This document shows positions 8,468 to 18,269 of a stretch of DNA of 64,000 nt, piece after piece; position 1 is the stretch's first letter, and every line of letters starts with the position of its first letter. The position numbers and the translations under genes are program-made. The stretch is from the NCBI RefSeq assembly GCF_001921215.1, contig NZ_MSIF01000005.1, positions 186,001 through 250,000 on the forward strand, given 5' to 3'. Under the pieces are notes generated by a model, which worked only from the letters and a program-made list of their open reading frames with translations, did no database searches and had not been told where the DNA came from. The DNA comes from Actinophytocola xinjiangensis (lineage in GTDB: Bacteria > Actinomycetota > Actinomycetes > Mycobacteriales > Pseudonocardiaceae).

Positions 8468-10374
8468 ATGGACACCAGCGTGAACGGGGGCAACGGCCAA
8501 CCGGGGAGTTCCAGGCCGACCCAGGTCACGAAGCTCGACCGGGTCGTGATCAGGTTCGCCGGGGACTCCGGTGACGGTATGCAGTTGACCGGTGACCGGT
8601 TCACCTCGGAGGCGGCGGCGTTCGGGAACGACCTGGCGACGTTGCCGAACTTCCCGGCCGAGATCCGCGCGCCAGCGGGCACCCTGCCGGGTGTCTCCAG
8701 CTTCCAGCTGCACTTCGCGGACTACGACATCCTCACGCCGGGTGACCGGCCGGACGTGCTGGTCGCGATGAACCCGGCGGCGCTCAAGGCCAACATCGCC
8801 GACCTGCCCGTCGGCGGCACGGTCATCGTCAACACCGACGAGTTCTCCAAGCGGAACCTCACCAAGGTCGGGTACGAGGTCAACCCGCTGGAGGACGACT
8901 CGCTCGCCAGCTTCCAGGTCTTCGACGTCCAGATGGCCACCCTCACCCAGGGCGCGCTCAAGGAGACCGGGCTGTCGAAGAAGGACGCCGAGCGCTGCAA
9001 GAACATGTTCGCGCTCGGTCTGCTGTCGTGGATGTACCACCGGCCGACCGAGGGCACCGAGCGGTTCCTGCGGGAGAAGTTCGCCCGCAAACCCGACATC
9101 GCCGAGGCGAACGTGCTGGCCTTCCGCGCCGGCTGGAACTACGGCGAGACCACCGAGGCGTTCGCCACGACCTACGAGGTGCCGCCGGCCGCGTTCCCGC
9201 CCGGCAACTACCGGCAGATCACCGGCAACGCCGCGCTGGCCTACGGGATCGTCGCCGCCGGCCAGTGCTCCGGGCTGCCGATCCTGCTGGGCAGCTACCC
9301 GATCACCCCGGCCTCGGACATCCTGCACGAGCTGTCCCGGCACAAGAACTTCAACATCACGACCATGCAGGCCGAGGACGAGATCGCCGGCGTCGGCGCC
9401 GCCCTCGGCGCCGCCTACGGCGGGTCACTCGGCGTGACCACGACGTCCGGGCCGGGCATCGCGCTCAAGTCCGAGACGATCGGGCTCGCGGTCATGTCGG
9501 AGCTGCCGCTGCTGGTGATCGACGTGCAGCGCGGCGGTCCGTCGACCGGGCTGCCGACCAAGACCGAGCAGGCCGACCTGCTGCAGGCCATGTACGGGCG
9601 CAACGGCGAGTCGCCGGTGCCGATCATCGCCCCCCAGTCCCCCGGCGACTGCTTCGCCGCGGTGCTGGAGGCGACCAGGATCGCGCTGACCTACCGCACG
9701 CCGGTGCTGCTGCTGTCCGACGGCGCGATCGCCAACGGCTCCGAACCGTGGCTGATCCCCAACGCCGACGACCTGCCCGACCTGCGGGTCACCTTCGCCA
9801 CCGAACCCAACGCGCTCGACGGGTCCGACGAGCACTGGCCCTATGTGCGGGACACCGAGACGCTGGCCCGGCAGTGGGCCATCCCGGGCACCGCCGGGCT
9901 GCAACACCGGATCGGCGGGCTGGAGAAGGCCGACGGCAAGGGCAACATCTCCTACGACCCCGACAACCACGACCGGATGACCCGCATCCGCCAGGCCAAG
10001 GTCGACGGGATCACGGTCGACGACATGGTCGTCGACGACCCGTCGGGCGACGCGCGGCTGCTGGTGCTGGGGTGGGGTTCGACGTTCGGGCCGATCGGCG
10101 CCGCGTGCCGTCGGGTCCGGGCGCAGGGGCACAAGGTCGCCCAGGCGCACCTGCGCCACCTCAACCCGTTCCCGGCCAACCTGGGTGACGTGCTGCGGTC
10201 CTACGACCGGGTCGTCATCCCGGAGATGAACCTGGGGCAGCTGGCGCTGTTGCTGCGCGGCCGGTTCCTGGTGGACGCGGTGTCCTACAACAAGGTCGCC
10301 GGTCTCCCGTTCAAGGCCGAGGAGCTCCAGCACGTCCTCACCACACACCTGAACGAACTGGAAGGAGTCCCGGC

Positions 10375-10378
<4 letters not shown>
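8468..10378 (+). CDS. korA: 2-oxoacid:acceptor oxidoreductase subunit alpha
   Basis: A 636-residue fused gamma-alpha subunit of 2-oxoglutarate (2-oxoacid):ferredoxin oxidoreductase, which oxidatively decarboxylates a 2-oxoacid to acyl-CoA with reduction of ferredoxin. The gamma domain opens with VVIRFAGDSGDGMQLTGDRF (about residues 22-41). The alpha half contains GSYPITPASDILHEL and EDEIAGVGAALGAAYGG, the pyrimidine-binding region, and a C-terminal domain (LLVLGWGSTFGPI, HLNPFPANLGDVL). I chose ATG 8468 over the GTG at 8444 because a GAGAGAGG purine run lies 10-12 bases before it. It overlaps korB by four bases (ATGA). Together with KorB it forms the oxygen-tolerant actinobacterial KorAB used in the TCA cycle. 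Confidence 0.95.
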
Positions 10379-11427
<1,049 letters not shown>

Positions 11428-11430
11428 CGG

Positions 11431-12141
11431 CTACTTGGCCGCAGCCTTCTTCTTGTGGTTCCAGGCGGCGAAGCCGGCGTTCTCGGCATCGGCCGGGGTC
11501 TTGAACCAGACGTCGGCCTTCGTCCGCCCGAAGTAGGGCGACTCGGCCGTGTGGAACAGCTTCGACGAGCGCTTGCCCTTGACGGTGTACTCATCGCCAG
11601 GGGCGGCGCCGTCAGCCAACGGCTTGGCCGAACCAGGACCGAACGGGCCCTCGTCCGCCGACGCCGCGGCCGGCTCCGCCTTCGTCGCCTCAGCGGCCGG
11701 CTTCTCCGCCGCGGCGGGCTTCTCGACAGCGGGCTTCTCGACGGCGACCTCAGCGACCTCGGTGGCCGGCTCGTCGGCGGCGGCGAGGTCGGCCGTGGCC
11801 TTCTCGTCGTCCAGCCGGTTCATCGCCGGATCCGACGCCTTGCCGTCCGACTCGACCACGGGCTCGTCGGCGACCTCGGCCTTCGCGACCTCGGCCTTCG
11901 CGGGCTCGGGCTCGGTGGCCGGCTCGGCCGGGGACTCGGATGACTTTTCGGCCGTTGCCTCGGCGGACGCCTCGGTCACCGGCTTGTCGACAGGCTCGTC
12001 CGCCGACTTCTCGGTAGGCTCGTCGGCAGGCGCCTCCGTTGCCTCGGCCGGCGTCACCGCCGGCTCTGCCGTCCTCGTTGGCGACGTGACCTGCGATTCC
12101 TGCTTCGTGCGCGTGCCGAACAGCCGCTTGAACCACTTCAC
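11431..12141 (-). CDS. Ala/Glu-rich protein with a C-terminal 'sunset'-like domain
   Basis: A 236-residue protein with a basic N-terminus (MKWFKRLFGTRTKQ), a long low-complexity stretch of Ala, Glu, Pro and Thr (residues about 20-165, with repeats such as VEKPAVEKPAAAEKPAAE) and a compact C-terminal domain of about 50 residues. That domain contains EYTVKGKRSSKLFH, SPYFGRTKADVWF and DAENAGF, resembling the short domain called 'sunset' in some actinobacterial proteins. The same domain ends the next protein upstream. Function is unknown. The start is GTG with a strong AGGAGG 8 bases upstream. No signal peptide or membrane span is evident. Confidence 0.85.
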   Translation of the reverse strand: MKWFKRLFGTRTKQESQVTSPTRTAEPAVTPAEATEAPADEPTEKSADEPVDKPVTEASAEATAEKSSESPAEPATEPEPAKAEVAKAEVADEPVVESDGKASDPAMNRLDDEKATADLAAADEPATEVAEVAVEKPAVEKPAAAEKPAAEATKAEPAAASADEGPFGPGSAKPLADGAAPGDEYTVKGKRSSKLFHTAESPYFGRTKADVWFKTPADAENAGFAAWNHKKKAAAK

Positions 12142-12248
12142 GGCGTCTGCCTCCTAGCGAGTAACGGTCTCAAGGCTATGGGTAGGGATCACCGGATTGG
12201 CGAGAACAATAGGGCAACGACCAACCGCCCCGGTCTCCGGCGTCACAC

Positions 12249-13826
12249 TTAACCCACCTGCCGGAAACCGGCCCGCTCCGCGTCGGCCGCCGAGAGGAAC
12301 CAGACCTCGGCCATCGTCCGCTCGTAACTGTCCGACTCCTGGGTGCAGTAGCGCATCGCGCTGGCGCTCGCCTTGACCGTGTACTCCGGCGACGGCGCGG
12401 TCCCGCCGGGGCCCGGCATCGCCGAACCCGGGCCGAACGGGCCACGGCCGGCGGTGGGGGCCGGGGCCTGGGCCGAAGCCCGAGCAGGGGCTGGGGTCGC
12501 CGTGCGCACCCGGTGCGGGGGCGGCGGAACCGGCGGCCCGTCGCCGGCCGGCACGATCGGCTCGAACAGCGCCCGGGGCGCCTCGTTCGCGCTCTGGGCA
12601 GCCGCCGGCTCGACGGTCGTGGTGGACGCGGCCGGGCCCGGCGCGGACGCCGGGGTCGAGGTCTGCACCCCGAACGGCGTTCGGCTCGGCGGCTTGGACG
12701 GCACGCGCTTGGGCAACGTGTTCTTTGGCGGCTCGGCTTGGACGGTGACCCCCGGCATGTTCTTGGGCTCCTCGGCACCCGGTGTGCTGTGATCGCCGGC
12801 GGCGCCATGCCGCCCGCTCGCGGACACCGCCTCGTCCTGGACATCGTCGGTGGTCTCGGCGGTGTGTGCGGGCACGACCTCAGTCCGGTCGTGCGCGCCG
12901 TGGTCCGACCCGGTCGCCGGTGGCGCGGGGGTCGGTGCCAGCACGGAGGTTACCTCCGGGTCCTGGCTCAACTGGTGCTTCGACTCGCCGGAAGCGTCAA
13001 GTTCTGCGAGAATGCCGCGTTCGTCGACGCCGCCGTCGCTGTCGTCAAGGTCGTCGACCAGCGCGTGGGCCGGCCCCGACGTGTCCGACTCGTCCAGCTG
13101 ACGGATCAGCTCACCGGGGATCGGGTGGGTGCGCTGGGAGAACACCGTGCCGCCGTTGTCACCGTCCCTGTCAGTGTCCCTGTCACCGTCCCTGTCAGTG
13201 CCCCGGTCGGCGTCCCGGGCGGCCTCGGGGGCGACCAGTTCGGTCGCCGGCTCGATGTCGTCGACCAGACGCGAGTCGACCGGTTCCGCCGGCACCTGCG
13301 GCAGCACGGTCGTCGCCGCCGGGGAGTTCTCGTCGCGGCGCTGCGGGTCGTCGAACCAGCCGCGGTCCTTCTTGCCGGCCGGCACCTCCGGCGGCGCCTC
13401 CAGCGTGGACGTGCCGGACACGTTGATGTACTGGGTGGCCGTCGCCCGGGGGCCGTCGGACAGCTCGGTGTCGATCTCCGGCGGCGCCGTCACGGTCCCC
13501 GACCGCGACCCGGCCATGGCGTAGGCCCTCGTCAGCGGAGCCTCGTCGGACTCGGCCGGCTCCAGCTCACGGTCGTTGCCGACGAGCAGGCGACGCGGGT
13601 CGAAGTCCTCCTCGTCGTGCTGGCGGCGCGACCCGACCGGCGAGAGCGACCGGGACGAGGACTGCCCCGAGGAGGCCGGCGACTGCCGGCGCGCCCGCGC
13701 GGTCAGCTCCGCCTCCAGCTCACCGACCCGCCGCCGGGCGGGCAGGGCGACCAGCGCCCAGCACAGCACGGCCCCGAGCAGGAAGGCCAGCGAACTCCAC
13801 AACCAGACCTGCCCAAAGATCGGCAT
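12249..13826 (-). CDS. membrane-anchored protein with disordered middle and 'sunset'-like C-terminus
   Basis: A 525-residue protein. A single N-terminal membrane helix (MPIFGQVWLWSSLAFLLGAVLCWALVALPARRR, residues 1-29) is followed by a short coiled-coil-like ARRRVGELEAELTARAR and about 400 disordered acidic and Pro-rich residues. These include an Asp-rich repeat (DRGTDRDGDRDTDRDGD). The last 65 residues contain GPFGPGSAMPGPGGTA, EYTVKASASAMRY, ERTMAEVWFL and DAERAGF, homologous to the end of the 236-residue neighbour. I chose the ATG at 13826, which has GGAGGGAGA upstream, over one 36 bases earlier. The topology suggests an inner-membrane protein with a large cytosolic tail. Function is unknown. 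Confidence 0.85.
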   Translation of the reverse strand: MPIFGQVWLWSSLAFLLGAVLCWALVALPARRRVGELEAELTARARRQSPASSGQSSSRSLSPVGSRRQHDEEDFDPRRLLVGNDRELEPAESDEAPLTRAYAMAGSRSGTVTAPPEIDTELSDGPRATATQYINVSGTSTLEAPPEVPAGKKDRGWFDDPQRRDENSPAATTVLPQVPAEPVDSRLVDDIEPATELVAPEAARDADRGTDRDGDRDTDRDGDNGGTVFSQRTHPIPGELIRQLDESDTSGPAHALVDDLDDSDGGVDERGILAELDASGESKHQLSQDPEVTSVLAPTPAPPATGSDHGAHDRTEVVPAHTAETTDDVQDEAVSASGRHGAAGDHSTPGAEEPKNMPGVTVQAEPPKNTLPKRVPSKPPSRTPFGVQTSTPASAPGPAASTTTVEPAAAQSANEAPRALFEPIVPAGDGPPVPPPPHRVRTATPAPARASAQAPAPTAGRGPFGPGSAMPGPGGTAPSPEYTVKASASAMRYCTQESDSYERTMAEVWFLSAADAERAGFRQVG

Positions 13827-13922
13827 GGGCCGTCTCCCTCCGCGCGCGCACCCCGGGCGCATTTCCAGGGTGCTCAGGCTACTGCGACCGGCCCGCCACC
13901 GTGCCCAGCAGGGTGAATTCGC

Positions 13923-14966
13923 TCAATGTGTCCGGTCGACAACGAAGCGTGCCAGCATGTCCAGGGCGTCGCGCGCCGGACAGTCCGGCACCGACACCAG
14001 CTCCGCCCGCGCCCGGTCGGCGTACCCGGTGAGCGTCTGCACCGCCTGCTCCAACGCCGGCGACTTGCGCAGCAGCGTCAACGCCTCCTCGACGGCGGCG
14101 TCGTCGCCGATCGGGCCGCCGAGCAGCTCACGCAGCCGGGGATCCGGGTCGTGGGTGTGGTCGGGGGACAGCGCGTAGAGCATCGGCAGGGTCAGCACGC
14201 CCTCGCGCAGGTCGGTGCCCGGGGTCTTGCCGGACTCGTCGGCCGGGGAGGCGATGTCGATGATGTCGTCGGAGATCTGGAACGCGGTGCCGATCAGATC
14301 GCCGTAGCGCTGCAACGCGGACGTGCACTCCTCGGACGCGCCGGAGAACATGCCGCCGTAGCGGCCGGCGGTGGCGATCAGCGACCCGGTCTTCTGGCCG
14401 ATGACCGTCAGGTAGTGGTCGACCGGGTCGTCGCCGGACAGCGGGCCGACACTCTCCCGCATCTGCCCGGTGACCAGCACGCTCATCGTCTCGGCGATGA
14501 TCCGGGCGGCGTCCATGCCCAGATCGGCGACCAGACCCGACGCGTGGGCGAACAGGAAGTCGCCGGTGAGGATCGCGATCGTGTTGTCCCAGCGGGCGTT
14601 CACGCTCGCCGAGCCGCGCCGCATGGTCGCCTCGTCCATCACGTCGTCGTGGTAGAGCGTGGCCAGGTGCACCAGCTCCACCGACGCGGCCGCGGTGATC
14701 ACGTGCTCGGTGACCTCGCCACCGACCTTGGCCGCCAGCAGCGTGAACAGCGGCCGGAAGCGTTTGCCACCCGCCTTGACCAGGTGGGTCGCCGCGTCGT
14801 TGACGAACGCGATGTCGCTGTGCACGACCTGGGTGAGCATGCCCTCGACCCGGGCCAGCCCGTCGGTGACGTCCGCGACGAGAGCGGGGTCGGCGTTGTC
14901 GAGGCCGAGCGAGGCGGGCAGCCGTGGCAGGGCCTGGTCTGGTATCACGTCGGCATCGCTCCCCAC
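13923..14966 (-). CDS. long-chain polyprenyl diphosphate synthase (GrcC/IspB type)
   Basis: A 347-residue all-helical isoprenyl chain elongase that condenses isopentenyl diphosphate units to an all-trans C30-C50 polyprenyl diphosphate, used for menaquinone tails. The first Asp-rich motif is in LYHDDVMDEATMRRG, the second in FQISDDIIDI, with GKRFRPLFTLL upstream for allylic substrate binding. The GTG at 14966 has GGGGAG 5 bases upstream; the longer open frame continues into nuoN shadow and is not coding. It lies directly downstream of the nuo operon and its terminator, on the same strand, consistent with a role in supplying the quinone that complex I reduces. Product chain length cannot be read from sequence. 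Confidence 0.92.
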   Translation of the reverse strand: MGSDADVIPDQALPRLPASLGLDNADPALVADVTDGLARVEGMLTQVVHSDIAFVNDAATHLVKAGGKRFRPLFTLLAAKVGGEVTEHVITAAASVELVHLATLYHDDVMDEATMRRGSASVNARWDNTIAILTGDFLFAHASGLVADLGMDAARIIAETMSVLVTGQMRESVGPLSGDDPVDHYLTVIGQKTGSLIATAGRYGGMFSGASEECTSALQRYGDLIGTAFQISDDIIDIASPADESGKTPGTDLREGVLTLPMLYALSPDHTHDPDPRLRELLGGPIGDDAAVEEALTLLRKSPALEQAVQTLTGYADRARAELVSVPDCPARDALDMLARFVVDRTH

Positions 14967-15020
14967 TCGAACTCCCCTGGATACCAAGCCTAATGTCCGT
15001 TCGGTGAACACACCCCACGT

Positions 15021-15060
15021 AGGGCGGCCCCGGGTGGCGATGCTCACCCGGGGCCGCCCT
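15021..15060 (-). terminator. strong hairpin terminator at the end of the nuo operon
   Basis: A perfect 16-bp GC stem (AGGGCGGCCCCGGGTG at 15021-15036, complement at 15045-15060) with an 8-base loop lies 17 bases past the nuoN stop. It separates nuoN from the polyprenyl synthase gene. Confidence 0.85.
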
Positions 15061-15076
15061 GTGCGGAAGATCCTCG

Positions 15077-16693
15077 TTACCGCAGCGCGAACGTGCCGGC
15101 GTCGGCCCAGTCGAGGGCGAAGGCCGGGACCAGGCCCAGCAGCAGCGTCACCACGACGCCCAGGGTGATCGCCGCGGTGGTGAACGCGCCGGGCACGGTC
15201 ACCGTCGGGCCGTCGGGGGCCGGCTCGCTGAAGTACATCAGCACGATCACCCGCAGGTAGAAGAACGCCGCCACCGCCGAGGCGATCAGCGCCACGACCA
15301 CCAGCGGGGCCATGCCGTCGGACAGCGCCGCCGAGAACACCACGAACTTGCCGATGAACCCGGACGTCAACGGTATGCCGGCCATCGCGAGCAGCAGGAA
15401 CGCGAACACCCCGGCCACCAGCGGCGAGCGTTTCGCCAGCCCCGCCCACTGCGACAGATGGGTCGCCTCGCCGTCGGCGTCGCGGACCAGCGAGACCACG
15501 CCGAACGCGGCGAGCGTGGTGAAGCCGTAGGTCAGCAGGTAGAACAGCGTCGAGGACAGGCCGTCCTCGTTGAGCACGATCGCGCCGACCATCATGAAGC
15601 CGGCGTGCGCGATCGACGAGTAGGCGATCATCCGCTTGATGTCGGTCTGGGTCAGGCCGAGCACCGCGCCGATGACCATCGACACGATCGCCACACCCCA
15701 CAGCACGCCGCGCCACTCCCACTGCGTCGACTCCAGGCCGACCTGGAGCACCCGCAGGATCGCGCCGAACGCGGCGACCTTCGTACAGGCCGCCATGAAC
15801 GCCGTGATCGGGGTCGGCGCGCCCTGGTAGACGTCCGGTGTCCAGGCGTGGAACGGGCCGACCGAGCCCTTGAACAGCAGGCCGACGATCAGCAGTGCCA
15901 TGCCGGCGAACAGCAGCGTGTCCGAGCGGTCCGAGCCGGCGGCGGCGTTGGCGATGTCGGCCAGGCGCACCGAGCCGGCGTAGCCGTAGAGCAGGGCCAG
16001 GCCGTAGAGGAAGAACGCCGAGGCGAACGCACCGAGCAGGAAGTACTTGACCGCCGCCTCCTGGGAGAGCAGCCGGCGCCGGCGGGCCAGGCCACACATC
16101 AGGTACAGCGGCAGGCTCAGCACCTCGAGCGCGACGAACATCGTCAGCAGGTCGTTGGCCGCGCAGAAGGTCATCATGCCGCCGAGCGCGAACAGCGTCA
16201 GCGGGAAGACCTCGGTCTGCATCTGGAAGCGGGCCGCGTCGCGGCGGTGCGGCTGGGCGCCGAGCCGCTGCTCGCGGTCCTGCTTGGTGCCGGGGCGCAC
16301 GGCGGCCTGGGCGACCAGCGCGCCGCCCGGCTCGACCGAACGGTCGGCGATCATCAGCACCGCGCCCAGCGCGAGCGCCAGCAGCGTGCCCCACAGGAAC
16401 AGCGCCGGCCGGTCGATGGCCAGCGAGTCGGACAGGGTCAGCTCACCCTCGGCCGGCGCGTCGGACAGGTACAGCGCCATCGCCGCACCGGCGCCGACCA
16501 CGGCCAGCAGCGTGAGGAACACCTGGGCGCTCCACCGCTGGTGCCGGGGCAGGAACGCCTCCAGCAGCACGCCGATGCAGGCCGCGCCGATGATGATCAG
16601 CAGCGGCATGATCGCGCCGTAGTTGATCGGCGCCAGCGTCTCCTTGTCGGGCGGGTCCTGCGCGAGCAGGAGGACCGACGTCAGTGCGGACAA
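15077..16693 (-). CDS. nuoN: NADH-quinone oxidoreductase subunit N
   Basis: A 538-residue antiporter-like membrane subunit of complex I with about 14 transmembrane helices. The Mrp-type proton-translocating core includes EVFPLTLFALGGMMTF, ALEVLSLPLYLMCGLAR (conserved Glu in TM5), LLFKGSVGPFHAWTPDVYQGAPTP (conserved Lys in TM7) and TQTDIKRMIAYSSIAHAGFM. The start is TTG at 16693, one base after the nuoM stop. A GGAGG 8 bases upstream supports it, and no other start gives the right N-terminus. It is the last gene of the operon. Confidence 0.96.
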   Translation of the reverse strand: MSALTSVLLLAQDPPDKETLAPINYGAIMPLLIIIGAACIGVLLEAFLPRHQRWSAQVFLTLLAVVGAGAAMALYLSDAPAEGELTLSDSLAIDRPALFLWGTLLALALGAVLMIADRSVEPGGALVAQAAVRPGTKQDREQRLGAQPHRRDAARFQMQTEVFPLTLFALGGMMTFCAANDLLTMFVALEVLSLPLYLMCGLARRRRLLSQEAAVKYFLLGAFASAFFLYGLALLYGYAGSVRLADIANAAAGSDRSDTLLFAGMALLIVGLLFKGSVGPFHAWTPDVYQGAPTPITAFMAACTKVAAFGAILRVLQVGLESTQWEWRGVLWGVAIVSMVIGAVLGLTQTDIKRMIAYSSIAHAGFMMVGAIVLNEDGLSSTLFYLLTYGFTTLAAFGVVSLVRDADGEATHLSQWAGLAKRSPLVAGVFAFLLLAMAGIPLTSGFIGKFVVFSAALSDGMAPLVVVALIASAVAAFFYLRVIVLMYFSEPAPDGPTVTVPGAFTTAAITLGVVVTLLLGLVPAFALDWADAGTFALR

Positions 16694-16694
16694 C

Positions 16695-18269
16695 TCAGTT
16701 GCCTCCGTCCGAGATACCGACCGACTGGAGTGTTGCGTCGACCGACGGGGTGACCACGTCGATCACCGGCGCCGGGTAGAACCCGAGCCCGATGACCAGG
16801 ACCACCAGCGGGGCCAACACCAACTTCTCCCTGCCGTTCAGGTCGAAGATCGCCTTGCGCGCGCCGACCTCCGGGGCGAGCGCGGTACCCGGCCCGCCGG
16901 CCACGTTGACCAGCGCGCTGCCACGCACCGGGCCGTGGAAGATCCGCTGGTAGAGCCACAGCACGTAGAGCGCGGCGAGGACCATGCCGATCGTGGCCAG
17001 GATCGTGTACACCGGCTCCGGGCCGTAGGCGCCGATCAGCACCAGGAACTCGCTGATGAACGAGTTGGTGCCGGGGAGCGACAGCGTGGACAGCCCGGCG
17101 AGCAGGAACACGCCGGCCAGCGCCGGGGTGATCTTGGCCAGGCCGCCGTAGTCCGAGATCAGCGAGGAGCCGCCGCGGGCGATGACCATGCCGATCACCA
17201 GGATCAGCATGCCGGTCGAGATCGAGTGGTTGACCATGTAGGTCACCGCGCCGACCTCGGCCTGGGCGGTGAACGCGAACACGCCGATCGCGATGAAGCC
17301 GAAGTGCGCGATCGAGACGTAGGCGATGAACCGCTTCATGTCCCGCTGCATGGTCGCCAGCAGCGCGCCGTAGAGCACGCCCGCGACACCCATCACCAGC
17401 ACCAGCGGCGCCAGCTCGACGGCCGCGTCGGGGGTCATCGGCAGCAGGTAGCGCAGGAAACCGAACGTGCCGACCTTGTCCAGGATGCCGACCAGCAGCA
17501 CCGCGACACCGATCGGCGCCTCGGCGGCGGCGTCGGGCAGCCACGTGTGCAGCGGCACCAGCGGCGCCTTCACCGCAAACGCGAGGAAGAAGCCGAGGAA
17601 GATCCAGATCTGGTTGGACAGCGGCGCGTTCGACACGACCTCGACCAGCGTCGCCCAGTCGAAGGTGCCCTTGCCCAGCTCGTCGGAGGCCAGCGAGTAC
17701 GCGCCGATCGCGGAGGCCAGCATGATCAGGCCGCCGAGGAACGAGTACAGGAAGAACTTGACCGCCGCGTACTGCCGCCGGGCCCCGCCGTAGTTCCCGA
17801 TCAGGAAGTACATCGGGATCAGCATGATCTCGAACAGCACGTAGAACAGGAACACGTCGGTCGCGGCGAACACGCCGATGGTGATCGCCTGCTGGAGCAG
17901 GATCAGCGACAGGAACCCGCCGGCGGTGCGCTGCGCCGGCAGCTTCTCCGCCCAGCCGAAGCCGATCACCAGCGGCACCAGCAGCGCGGTGACCGCCACC
18001 ATCACCAGCGCGATGCCGTCCACGCCGAAGGCGATGTGCACGCCGAAGGCCGGGATCCAGTCCAGCGAGAAGTGCTGCTGGAACCGCTCGGCCGACGGGT
18101 CGTAGTCGATCCACGCCACGACCGCGACCGCCAGCTCGACCAGCGCGAAACCCAACGCCGTCTGCTTGGCGAGCTTGTCGTTGTCACGCAGCAGCGCCAC
18201 CACGATGGCGCCGGCCAGCGGGATCAGCAGAAGCGCGACGAGCAGCGCCGCGCCGGAACTCGAGGTCAT
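16695..18269 (-). CDS. nuoM: NADH-quinone oxidoreductase subunit M
   Basis: A 524-residue antiporter-like membrane subunit of complex I with about 14 helices. Family signatures include FEIMLIPMYFLIGNYGGARRQYAAVKFFLYSF, the TM7 stretch FAVKAPLVPLHTWLPDAAAEAP, and QRDMKRFIAYVSIAHFGF. It pumps protons in the distal part of the membrane arm together with NuoL and NuoN. The start ATG overlaps the nuoL stop by one base (TGATG). Length is normal. Confidence 0.97.
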   Translation of the reverse strand: MTSSSGAALLVALLLIPLAGAIVVALLRDNDKLAKQTALGFALVELAVAVVAWIDYDPSAERFQQHFSLDWIPAFGVHIAFGVDGIALVMVAVTALLVPLVIGFGWAEKLPAQRTAGGFLSLILLQQAITIGVFAATDVFLFYVLFEIMLIPMYFLIGNYGGARRQYAAVKFFLYSFLGGLIMLASAIGAYSLASDELGKGTFDWATLVEVVSNAPLSNQIWIFLGFFLAFAVKAPLVPLHTWLPDAAAEAPIGVAVLLVGILDKVGTFGFLRYLLPMTPDAAVELAPLVLVMGVAGVLYGALLATMQRDMKRFIAYVSIAHFGFIAIGVFAFTAQAEVGAVTYMVNHSISTGMLILVIGMVIARGGSSLISDYGGLAKITPALAGVFLLAGLSTLSLPGTNSFISEFLVLIGAYGPEPVYTILATIGMVLAALYVLWLYQRIFHGPVRGSALVNVAGGPGTALAPEVGARKAIFDLNGREKLVLAPLVVLVIGLGFYPAPVIDVVTPSVDATLQSVGISDGGN

